Assembly (NCBI GenBank): GCA_028583405.1
Contig: CM053259.1
Span: forward strand, 21,553,951 to 21,617,950
Length of the DNA: 64,000 nt
Direction: 5' to 3'
Source of the DNA: Pogonophryne albipinna
Lineage: Eukaryota; Chordata; Actinopteri; Perciformes; Artedidraconidae
A model generated the notes under the pieces. It ran no database searches. It saw nothing but the letters and a program-made list of their open reading frames with translations, and had not been told where the DNA came from. The position numbers and the translations under genes were made by a program. How positions within the stretch are numbered: the stretch's first letter is position 1; each line of letters starts with the position of its first letter. Below, piece after piece: positions 52,709 through 64,000 of the stretch.

Positions 52709-53016
52709 TGTGAGTGTGTGTGTGACAAACAGAGGGAATGTGAACATATAACAGCTTAGGCCTATTGTGCTTCCTACCTGTGTGAGCTGGGCTAGTTGTC
52801 ATAGCAACGGCCTTGTAGCTCCGTTGATGTTCCTCCTGTCCTCATTGGCAGGGTCAGCGCACCTAACACACCACATCTCGTCTCAAAGTGTGTGTGTGTC
52901 TGTGTGTATGTGTGTTAGCATGCATGTACCTCTCAATGTGTGTGTGTGCTGTGGAAGTACCTTTTGTTTGCGCCTTGCTGCAGTTCGTAGGCGTGTGGGT
53001 TGATGACAGTGACAAG

Positions 53017-53242
<226 letters not shown>

Positions 53243-53391
53243 GCAGTGTCACAAAGATACACCCTGCAGATATGACAGCCTAACGCTCAACCAATCACCT
53301 GTTTTCTCTCTCTGCCTATCAGCATGTGAGGGTGCTGTAGTCAGATGTCCTTTTGATATGGAGGTCGTCATGGAGATGGAGAAGACAGAAT

Positions 53392-53393
<2 letters not shown>

Positions 53394-53471
<78 letters not shown>
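53394..53471. repeat. (AC)n microsatellite, 78 bp
   Basis: AC array in opposite dinucleotide orientation to the TG array 153 bp upstream, so the two could pair as an inverted repeat in single strands. Confidence 0.97.
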
Positions 53472-53475
<4 letters not shown>

Positions 53476-53969
53476 ACAAATGTACATAGACACATTGATT
53501 GGTGATTTATCTCTATTGATTTCCACTGGTGTCCTGGTATATTTGGAAGTTTTGTTTAGGATAGTTCAACCTGTTGAATAGCGGCTAAGATAAAGTTAAT
53601 AGATGCTGATGCATCATGTCTAAACATGTTTACCAACTAAATGTTTTTCCTTCCTTCATTGTTTGCTAGTTAAATTCAGGATTGATTAAATAATCTTTTG
53701 AGGCTCCAAATACGGCCCCCCAGTTGTATTACCAATCTTTTGACTCTCAAAACTCCAAGTCCTCAGATCCTTAAGCCCCGCTGGTTGTCCACAGGTCAAG
53801 GTTGGAGACTAATATGACCGGGTGTTTGCCATCAGTATCACTAGATTTCTTTCTCTTCCTGAAAAGATTGAGCTTGACAGCATATTTACCTGTTTTGAAA
53901 TCATTTCTTAAAACATATTTGTATAGAAATGCCTTTTTCAATGCAAGATTTGTAACTTTTATTTTGCTT

Positions 53970-54020
53970 TGTCAGTCAATCAATCAATCAACATTATTTT
54001 TTTATAGAGCCCAATTTCCC
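53970..54020 (+). repeat. LINE-tail-like fragment (CAATCAATCAATCAAC)
   Basis: TCAATCAATCAATCAACATT followed by TTATAGAGCCCAATTT resembles the frequent fish repeat with CAATCAAT and TTTATATAGCGCC. Assignment is from memory. Confidence 0.4.
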
Positions 54021-55144
54021 AAATTACCTACTCTGTTCTTAGACTCTTTAAGTGCAAAAAACTGCTCAAAAGAAACGCCACAATTACGGGGTTAACATAG
54101 AAACCTGAAACAGGGATTCCTCTAACAGCAAGGACACAAGGACACAAGGACAGACGTGAAATGATGTCCTTTATGTTTCTTTTGTTATGTTTAGCTTTTT
54201 GTCCACACTTTCCGTTTAGTGTTTTTTTTTTACCATTAAACTAAAGGTGTATAGTTTTATAAATATGTACTTATTTTTGGTTTTCTTCACATATTTTTGG
54301 ACTAAGAACGTTTTATACAAATAGGATTATAGTTATTATAATTATAATATTATTGTATTGACCATATTACCTTAAGTTACAGAGACCATATGAACCCGGC
54401 TCCCTGACAGAGCTTCAGTAATCTATAAATCAGATACCAGATATTAAGTATTTACTAACGCTGAATTTCCCCAAATATTTTGGGCATATAACGCATCTCA
54501 TTTTAGGAATTTGGCTTCTAGCTGCGCTCACGATTTGTCAAACGCAACAAAGAGCTTTTCTCTTTGCTTACAGACATTTTGTGAAAGTCAGCTGAAGATC
54601 AATCTGGCACTTTCCCTTTGAACTATTCAAAACACATTTATATATGACTGCCGTTTAGGAAAAGGGATTTTATTCCAGTGTTGTGAATGAGCCAGGCCAT
54701 TTACTCAGCACTTGAAATCCAACCCAAAATACATAAGAAACTGATTTAGGGCACAGATTCAAATAAAAAATCTCTTTGTAGAGAAAAAAACGCACTCGTT
54801 AGGAGCTCTAAGCTACATTCAGATGTTATATCTATCAGCATATGGCTAGTTGTACTAAGATACACAATACACACATGTTTCTTTTGCTGTTGTTTCCAAA
54901 TCAGAGATGTTATACTGTAAGGTTTCCATTGTCTGCTGTCCAAAAACGTCTTAAAGTTCAATAAGACGTTAATATTGACTAATTGCTCATGTTCTGAATA
55001 TTTCTTCCTCTTTTAATATTTTCCACAACGAGCGACTGGATGAAACAATTAGTCATTACTTTGTCCTTGCAGTGTAGGGTCCTGTCTTTTGTGACTCCTA
55101 TTAATCTAATCTACACCTGCAGTGAAATAGCTCCCCCCCTAACC

Positions 55145-55162
55145 ACACACACACACACACAC

Positions 55163-55256
<94 letters not shown>
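55145..55256. repeat. (AC)n microsatellite, 112 bp
   Basis: AC array with one ACGC interruption near 55166. Confidence 0.96.
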
Positions 55257-55258
<2 letters not shown>

Positions 55259-55599
55259 ACCCACCCACAAACACAGCAGCCATTTAGCATTAGTGTAAGC
55301 AGTGTTTGTGCTCCATTCTATCACCTCCCACACGATACATTCATAAAACCTCTCCTCCGCGTCATTGGCAAAAAAAAACATCTCCCTGTTCTTTCCTCTC
55401 GCATCCTTCACTCTTTTAACCCCTCTGCCCCCCCATCTTTGCTTTAGTCAGTCCTTTTTTCTTCTTCTTCAACTTATCTCCCTCTCTCCTTCCCTCCCAC
55501 CTTTCCTATGTCCTTCCTCACCTACCTCCCCATTCTGCTCATTCTCCTTTTCTCCCTCACCCCCCACAGGGCTGGTTGCAGCCGGTTTGAGTCTGACAG

Positions 55600-55910
55600 T
55601 GGAGAGGAAGCTTCGACCTTTCACCTCAAGAGGATGGAGGGAGGGAGACAAGAGGAGAGGGATGATGGAGGGCAGTGGGGTGGAGGGGGGGTTGAAACTG
55701 CGAGAGGCGAGGGAGAGGTCAAAGAACAGGAGGGATTTGTGAAGGGAGAGGAGAGAGCTCGGGGGGGGGAAGGGACTGAGAGAGAGAGGACGGAGGGGTC
55801 AGGGAGGAAGAGGAGTGATAAATGAAGGGAGAGCGGCGAGATGGAAGAATGAGGACAGAGAAGATGAGAGGGAGAAGAAGAGAGAGTGTGAAGCTGCTGT
55901 GTACCTCCCT
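55600..55910 (+). repeat. AG-rich low-complexity segment
   Basis: About 300 bp of almost pure purine sequence (GGAGGGAGGGAGACAAGAGG type) after a CCCCCACAG acceptor-like site. Open frames through it are compositional. It could be part of a 5' UTR exon, but nothing proves this. Confidence 0.6.
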
Positions 55911-56504
55911 AACAAGCTGGACAGAATCAGCTCAATTATTAAAGAGGAGCGAGAGATTGGGAAAACACGCAGACACACACGCACAAAACAGCATCTCTTG
56001 GTGTCTGGCACACAACACATACTCGCTGTGTCTCACAAACACAATCATTTGCTCATCCACACACACATGCACACACACATGTACAGTGTGTCTGATTTCT
56101 TATGCTTGTGCGTCAGCGTGCTAGTTATCTTTGTTTTTAGCTGCATGTGAGTGTGCGTACACATGTGTTAAAAACAGTGAGTCAGAGGATAAGCAGAGAC
56201 TTGTTAGTGATTCTCCTCAACACCCCCGAAGCCCCCACCCCCCCACACACACACACTCTACCCAATTTGGCTTCAGCACCGTCTCAGCGTTCCACCAGCG
56301 TGGCTTCAATGTCGTCCCATCAATATGAACAGATAATCAGAGCACTAAGGGGTCTGTCTATAAATCCCCACTGAATATAGTTTTTTGACCCACTCCTCTT
56401 TCTCTCCCTTCCTCTCCTTCTTCCTCTTCCTCTTGTTTATAGTTTGACTTCTTCTCTCCCTTTTCCCTCCTTCTCAGAGGAAGTGTATGCCCCCAAGGGA
56501 CGAA

Positions 56505-56538
56505 AGAGATTCGCTACCTTCCAGGAGAGAAGGTAGCG

Positions 56539-56545
<7 letters not shown>
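56505..56545. repeat. Perfect 16-bp hairpin at the start of a (TC)n tract
   Basis: AGAGATTCGCTACCTT (56505-56520) and its exact reverse complement AAGGTAGCGAATCTCT (56530-56545) flank a 9-nt loop. The right arm runs directly into (TC)n at 56541-56609. Confidence 0.95.
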
Positions 56546-56822
<277 letters not shown>

Positions 56823-56995
56823 ACACACACTTCCTGAGACAGAAAGGCAGAGAGAGAGAGGCATGGATGAGCAATTGAAGAGCGGGTGAGAGAGTGAAAG
56901 CAGGAGGCTGTGGAGGGGGAGGAGAGAGAGAGAGATAAGAGAGAAAGACAGAGAGTAGTCTGGGAGAAGGGGGAAGATGGATGAATGTACTGCAC

Positions 56996-57225
<230 letters not shown>

Positions 57226-60200
57226 TGAGATGGTCGAGAGATGCAGGTAGACAGAGAGGGAATGAAAGGTTTCTTATCCTCTCAGCAGAAGTCATAATTT
57301 CTTAGAGCGTGCACAGATGTGTGTGTGTGTGTGTGTGTGCCTGATTGTGTTTGTGTGTGAGAGTGTTACCACGTTCAGGCTCGAGGCCAAGAATCTGAGT
57401 GTTACAGTTGTGTAGTGTCAGTGTGCGTTGTGAGCAGCATGTGTGTGTGTGTGTGTGTTGAGGCTGTGGCTGATGAGCTGTCAGTACCTACAGTTGGAAT
57501 GTTCACAAGGCGGCCATTGTTGTTCAAACAGCCAGCAGCCTTCTCCTTGGCAACGGGCGCTGCAGCAGCGTCTCCCACAGCAACTGTGGAACAGGAGTAC
57601 GGAGGAGAGAGGAGGAGTCAGGAAGTCAGGGCCGCAGCACTGAGGCCCCGAAACACTGGCCTCAAGGTCTGAGTGTGTGTCAGGGGCCAAGCATCTGGCG
57701 TGTGTGTCCTCTGTGTGAGGTGTATGCGTGACAGTGCTTACGTGTATGTGAGGTTTTAAAGTGCACCAGTAACTACGTAAAAGTGTGCGTCAGTGTGAGC
57801 GTGTGTTTCTTCTTGTTTCAGAAACAGAATCAGAAACACGTTTAGGTTTTTGAAATTGAACACTGCATGTCTTTTATACCTGTGTTATTCTGTATTAGCT
57901 TGTTTTATATTGATCTTATTCTCAATGCTTTTTAATGACTGTTTTTAAATACCATTTAAAAAAGAAAAATGTCGCTGCACTATATATTAATGCCCTTAAT
58001 GTTTTTCATTTTTTGAAAGGTGTTGAAAGGGGTTATTTAAATAAACTTGCCTTCCCTTAGTGTATACGGTGCATCCATAAACACAGTCAAATAAGTTATA
58101 TTGTAAAAACAGGACTAAAAAAAAAAAAAAACTATTATAACTTATAAATATAGAGCAATATTTACATGAACTATATATACCTTTGTGTATACATGCCAGC
58201 TCATTGTGTGTGTGCACCTGCGTGAGAAGTAAGTGGGAGTGTGTCTGTGTTTGCACCTAAGTGGTTGGTTTCTTCCCTTATTTGCATGTGTTTGTGTGAG
58301 TTTCCAGAAGTATCCCTGCGTTTCCTCGCACGCTCGCACATGTGCGCACTCCTAGCTGTTCCCAGCTGGCGTGGTCGGTCACATGACCTGACTGAGGGGC
58401 GGCCATCAGCAGCGCCAGGAAACTGCCTGCAGGAGTGGAAGATATAGAGGAGAGAGAGAGCGAGTGTCAGGCTGAGTTGAAGATGAGGGAGGGGTGTTGA
58501 GGAGTGGGAGAGAAACTGGGGGAGGGATGAGAGAGGGAATAGTGAGAAGGAGAAGTGAAGAGGAAGGGGTAATACACTCGTCCTCATCTTAAAATAACTA
58601 CAGCATGTAGGTTCCTGCAGAAACAACAGGAGGGAGACAGTCGGAGGGTGAGACATTCAGAAGAGGGTGGGGGGTCCTGGTTTAGTGTTGACTCGTGTTT
58701 CGTGCTACTTCTCCGGTCCCCTGTGTGAATCCTTGGCTGAGCCACCACTGTATCTGGTGTGTGTGATGTGTGTTTACGTTAGATGTGTGTGTCTGTCTGC
58801 CTCTGAGTTTGTCTGCACATATGGTTTATGTGTTGCTCTCTGTTAATTCATACGCTTTGTGTGCGTGCTTGTTGCAGGCGTGCGTGCACACATGCTTGCT
58901 CTTGGCAGCAGATACAGCACGCACACTCATGATGGAGATCATCAGGCATTTCCTGCCGCTAGGGATGTGGGGTTTTTTAGAGGGTGAATGGTGGGGGGCG
59001 GGGGGCAGGCAGGACGGGTGAGATGTGAGTGAGGAAAGAGAGGAGAGGTCAGTGTGAAGGAGAGTGTGAGTGGGTGGGGGGGGCTGAGGGTCTGTATGTA
59101 AGTGCGTTAGTTGGACGGAGTGTGTGCGCAGCTACAGCCCAGCCCAGCCTAGAGTTCAGCTCTGATTTTGAGGGGTCCTGGTGGTAATTTGTGTGCAGGC
59201 ATGTTGGCCCCAGTAGTTTGATATATGTGTAGAACTTTCCACGCCCCCCCCCCCTTGGCACACTTAGGAAAACTCAATCTTGCAAACCCAGGTCTGTTGA
59301 GTTTGGATCGGCTCTAATTCTACTCTAATTCTAGCTGTTCAGTGTTACTGCCTGTTGGGCTATATTGCACAGTATAAGTGTATAAGGCATGACCTTATAA
59401 CTTCAGTTTTTTTCATTAAGTTAAATTAAAACTTATTTGGCTGAGTATTGAGTAATAGTGAAAACTTTCCTCCCACAGTATCAGTTTCAGAGAATGTCTA
59501 TGTACAGTTTAGTTTGTGCCTATGTTATGAGTGTGTTCAGTAACGCTTCTGAAGTAGAATAAATTGTGTTGTGTTTTTCTTGAAATTGCTGTGAAACAAC
59601 ATCAATATGCAAGAATAAGTTTCTGTTTTTTAACTCCATACTAAGAGCCATAATTCATGCTAACGTTTATTTGAGTCCAGTGGCCACTTCAATATGATAC
59701 TGTGTGATGTCAGGTCATGTTTAATGTTTCATTGACAAAGTCAAACAGACATTTTCTATCCTGAAAACAACATAAAAACACCTCACAGAAGACTTGAGAT
59801 GTCACTTAGTCATCAACTTGTTTTTTTCCCATTCTTTTCTTCTCCGTTTTTTGTATAAAAAGTTGTGCCTTGTTGTGTGTTTGATGTAAGAACAATAATA
59901 AGCATAAGAAAAAAACAACAACTTAAAAACAATTGATGATGCGCTGTACTTCATTTTCAGCATCAAGAGGAAAGAACAATGTAAATCGTTATTGAGGAAT
60001 AAAAATAAACCTTGAAATAAAAGGAGAAATTATAAGAAAGGTTTTTAAGACTGGACTGTCACGCTCGGCCCCCTTTAGTCTGAGTGTGAGGGGGAGGACC
60101 AGTCAGCAGGATCTGACTCTGGTTTGTTAGAGGACAGAAGTTCAGATATTATTCTGGGTTCATGCCATGAAGGGTTAAACAAGTCATTTAAAAAAAGCAC

Positions 60201-60605
60201 TCATTAATGTGTGTTCTAGGCTGATGGAGCTGCAGGTTGAGTTAGGGTGGAGGTGGTGTGGAGGAACGAGGCTGGTAGTTGACTTCTGCTCGGTGTCACT
60301 CAGCCTCTGTGGACCCCCCCCCCCTCCCATTTTCCTCTCCTGGCCTCACATACACTTTCTCCATCTCTCCCCCTTTCTCTGTTTTATCCCCTCTTTCCTC
60401 TTATCTGTCTAAATCTCTCTGTGGAGCTCCCCCCCCTCCTCCCCCTCACCACCTCTCTCTCTCTTTTTCTCCCCTCCATGTCCCCCTCCCTTACACCCCC
60501 CCCCCATGCTGTTTCGGTGCTGCTGCCTGTCTCTTAGCAACAACTGCACACCCGTTAGAGCTCAGTGAGTGCTTTTACAAACACACCCAGGAAGACACAC
60601 TTATT

Positions 60606-60634
60606 ACACACACACACACACACACATGCACGCA

Positions 60635-60706
<72 letters not shown>
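60606..60706. repeat. Compound (AC)n/(ACGC)n microsatellite
   Basis: AC array with an inner run of five ACGC units (about 60631-60652) and one further ACGC. Confidence 0.95.
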
Positions 60707-60708
<2 letters not shown>

Positions 60709-61327
60709 GTCTAGTTCCTCATTCAGGGTTGATGCTGGCAGGCCTGTGAGTCTGCAAGCCTTTGTGGTGTTGAGATAGATGGGGAGAGAATAGATATGCT
60801 GTACAGCTCCCATGTACAGGATGATTGTTGCTCTCTGTGCACGACAGGCCAACTGCCCAAACTGGAGAATGACAAGTCCCCCTCTCGGAGTTCTCACTGG
60901 CATGTGTGCACATTCACTCTGTGGCGTAATGTGTTGTTGCTTTTCCTCTTAGCTCACAAACTTTAATGTGCAGATGAGGAATATACAAGATCAAACATTT
61001 TCAAACAATAGTTATATGAAAGCCTCTCTTTGTGAAACAGATTCAACAGATCATCATGTGGGAGCTGTGCTGCCTGTTATCACAAAGACAATACTACGCC
61101 ACTGACTGTTAAAGCCCCAGAGCCATGCAGTAAAATGCACCAAAACGCTTTTTGCTACGTATGACGGTGAATATGTTAGAATGGCAACTGATGGATACCG
61201 GGAATGTTTGCTTAAACAATGAAGCATAGAGGGAGCGTTTGATTGGCTGGTATCTAACCTCTGTCAGAATTCCCCCCTGCTGAGCACAGTAGAAGGATAT
61301 TTGCATGTGTGTCTTTGTTTTCTCTCT

Positions 61328-61519
<192 letters not shown>

Positions 61520-63035
61520 CATATATGTCTTTATGTGCAAATCGATGTGTGAGAGTGTGGGAGGATAAAACTGTGGGGGCACATTTGCATGTGTCTGTGT
61601 GTGAGTGACAGTGTGTGTGTGTGTGAGTGACAGTGTGTGCATGTAAGTGTAAGCACATGTGCAGCAATGTTTAATTAAAGCATGTGTTCTCCTCCTTCCC
61701 TCATACACCGGTCAGATGGAGCCTTAATTAAGGAATGCTGTTAATTAGACAAGAGAGAAAGTGCGAATGGGAGAGAAGACAGGCAGGGAGGGAGTGGGTG
61801 AGGGGGTTAAAGAAAGTATATGTTGTGTTTTTGTGTGTGTGTCCCAGTTGTGTCATTCCTCAGAGAAGCAAACGTTGGTCTGCTCCATGTGTGCAGCTCT
61901 TAACTCTACTACAGCTAAACTCTCACACGCCCCCTCCTTCTTCCCCTCGGTTTCCTCCCCTCCTCTCGCCTCAACTTTTTCCTCCCTCCTTTGCCTCTCT
62001 TGAATCTGTCTGGCTCTGTCTCTCCCTCCACTCTCCACCCGTTCTCTGTCTCAGTCACATCTTTACCCTCCCTATACACTTCTTCTGTCTCTCGCCCTCT
62101 TTCATACTTTCTCACACATTCATGCTCTTATTCATGTGCCTCCCCTCCTTGTCCCCCTCTTTCTCTTTCTGTCTCCCGCTCTCTGTTCTCCCTCCCTCCT
62201 AATCAGAGCCATATGTTGGAGAGGGAGGGAGGCAGAGCGATCTGAGGATGAACAGGATTGTGTTGTATGTGGTACAGTGTTGGAGCCAGCAGTGCGTGTA
62301 TATGCGTGCAAGTGTGGCACGCACTCTTGTATTTCTGTTTTAAATGTGAGTCACGTGTTAATCTAAAGAGCACGTGTAGTCCAGATCTTGTAAGACTTGT
62401 GTGTGTGTTCTTCTGGCAGACTTTCCTTCAATTTCTCCTCTGCTCTGGGTTTCTATAATCCCTCTATAGTCGCTGTCGTCCTGTCACCTTCATCTCTCCA
62501 TCCTCTCAACACCTCTCTTCATCACCTCTCTGCCTCCCCCTGGTGGCTGCAATTATTCACACATTCTCATTTTTGTTGCACCCTCCAAGTCTAGAGCTTT
62601 GTGATGCATTTCAATCGTTTTTTGTGACGTGGCATGCAGTGTGTGCTTTTTACACCACTATTCAATTGTGGAATTTGACTCTGCTCACTTCAATATTGTG
62701 CGTTTAAAAAAGAAAGTGGGGCAAATCTGTCATTTCCATACATAATACACAATATATTACTCCATATATCTCATCAAGTAGTTTTATATAGTGATTTATA
62801 GACTAGATAACGTCGCACTGGCTCACACGTGTTCCTATTGTTTGCGGGTAAAACACAGCTGAATTGCTAACAATAATTAGAGTTTTATGCTTTATTGCAA
62901 GTCATCCTCCAAAGTAATAGCGTCTGATATTGGATGGTGCAGCCCTCACCAAAATACTGATTTTAGTCTGGTTTGATATATGCTGTGACATCATGTACTA
63001 ATCTCTTATTCTCTTTTCCTTTCTGCTCCACCCTA

Positions 63036-63095
63036 CTCCTCCTCCTCCTCCTCCTCCTCTTCCTCCTCTTCCTCCTCCTCCTCCTCCTCCTCCTC
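63036..63095. repeat. (TCC)n trinucleotide repeat
   Basis: About 20 TCC units with two TCT interruptions, inside a CT-rich stretch. Confidence 0.9.
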
Positions 63096-63766
63096 ACAAT
63101 TTCTTGTATTTCTCCAATCATCATTTCTCCCACTTTCTCTAACTCCCCTCTCACTTCCTTTGTCTGTCTGTCTGTATTTCCGTGTCTGTGTGTCTGTCTG
63201 CCTGTCTGTCTCTCACTCTATTAACCACGGGCAAAGTACAGGCAGAGGGGAGAGAGAAGTATGTGAGCTCTCCACTGCAGTATTGATGACCCAATGATCC
63301 CCTGCAGAACAGAGCCAGTCAGGCAGACAGAGTGAGGCTCAACTCAGAATCAGAATCAGCGCCACAACCATTCGGTAAAAGCAACTGATTGTGCCGGGTA
63401 TGAATGGTAAATGTAATGCCTCTGTGTGGGTGGCACAGTTAATAGATTAGAGTGCGTTACGAATTAGTTGTGTGGCCCGTTGCCAAAAAATCTTTCACAT
63501 AATCACAATTTCATCAGTGTTGCAAATTTATGTACAGAGTTGATGCCATGCAATGACCAATGCAACAAGGAAATGTTAACGTATTTGTGGACTTCCTGTG
63601 CTTTTAATAATATTATTTTCTCTAATAATCTATTATAATATAATATTTTGATATATGTTTTTATTTCTCTCCTCAGGGCCATTGAATCAACTCTCCTGTT
63701 GTTAGAACTACTCCTTCAGCTACCAAGAAGAAACACTGATTTTGATTCAGCAAGACTGTTCACTGA

Positions 63767-64000
63767 ATGAGTAGCGTGTCAGATCACCTACATTCAGGCC
63801 ACACTGGGGCTCCAGTGGGCTGTGGTGAGACTCGAGCAGAGGAAAAAGCGTGTGTGGGGGAGCTGGAGGGGCTGGCCGGGCCTGAGCTCTGGACCAGGGA
63901 GCTCGGGCTCCAGGAGGGGTCCCAGGATCCCTCTAACGATGGACTGGCATCGGTGACCCCGGACCACTTTCCCTCCTCTCCTTCCACCCTGGCCAACGGC
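63767..64000 (+). CDS. First coding exon of an unidentified gene (possibly ahdc1), 3'-truncated by the window
   Basis: An acceptor TCTCCTCAG ends at 63676; the exon starts with about 90 nt of 5' UTR and an ATG at 63767 in context CTGAATGAG. The frame stays open for 78 codons to the window end, beginning MSSVSDHLHSGHTGAPVG, and codon composition turns GC-rich at the ATG. The peptide is hydrophilic, Glu/Gly/Pro/Ser-rich, with no domain I recognise. In human the gene directly after FGR in the same orientation is AHDC1, which has several non-coding 5' exons and one giant coding exon; that layout fits here. This is positional inference only. Confidence 0.55.
   Translation, partial: MSSVSDHLHSGHTGAPVGCGETRAEEKACVGELEGLAGPELWTRELGLQEGSQDPSNDGLASVTPDHFPSSPSTLANG

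Noticed and set aside
55365..56150. Overlapping ORFs of 100-125 aa in the AG-rich segment
   Set aside because: Purine-rich composition suppresses stop codons; the peptides are Glu/Arg/Gly low complexity in several frames at once.
61735..62202. 155-aa + strand ORF
   Set aside because: Ser/Pro/Leu-rich translation of a CT-rich tract, open in more than one frame.

Overview
This window is nuclear DNA of a ray-finned (teleost, probably percomorph) fish. Vertebrate genes are split by short GT-AG introns, long (AC)n/(TG)n microsatellites are extremely abundant, and several small non-autonomous DNA transposons of fish type are present. All supportable genes lie on the + strand; I found no convincing minus-strand gene, tRNA gene, rRNA or CRISPR array.

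Layout. (1) 1-955 is AT-rich flank and promoter. (2) 956-10177 is nobox, an oocyte homeobox transcription factor, 9 coding exons, 766 aa. (3) 10332-15779 is intergenic, with repeat fragments and two AC tracts of about 200 bp. (4) 15780-20486 is matn1 (matrilin-1, cartilage matrix protein), 10 coding exons, 490 aa, with one AT-AC U12-type intron and one GC-AG intron. (5) 22373-31346 is a sestrin, best called sesn2 from its neighbours, 11 coding exons, 554 aa, with a second possible first exon at about 23637. (6) 32830-49025 is fgr, a Src-family tyrosine kinase. It has two probable non-coding 5' exons, 10 constitutive coding exons and a pair of alternative exons (45008-45172 and 45740-45895) that look mutually exclusive; the predicted products are 533 or 530 aa. 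(7) From about 51 kb a CpG-rich first exon begins another + strand transcription unit. Its first coding exon (from 63767) runs off the window end; position beside fgr suggests ahdc1, but the protein itself is not recognised.

The genes do not form a functional pathway: oocyte transcription factor, cartilage matrix protein, stress/leucine sensor of mTORC1, and (by family) a myeloid non-receptor tyrosine kinase. The matn1-sesn2-fgr linkage matches human 1p35-p36, which supports the orthology calls; nobox is on another human chromosome (7q).

The most notable points are the Fyn-type alternative exon pair in an fgr locus, an Arg in place of a leucine-pocket Thr in the sestrin, the AT-AC plus GC-AG introns in matn1, dinucleotide repeats that form splice acceptors in three genes, a DNA transposon nested inside another with clean TTAA and TA target duplications, and two sequence oddities that look like template-switch products. 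Exon boundaries were derived by hand from splice signals, reading phase and family similarity recalled from memory; no alignment or database search was run.
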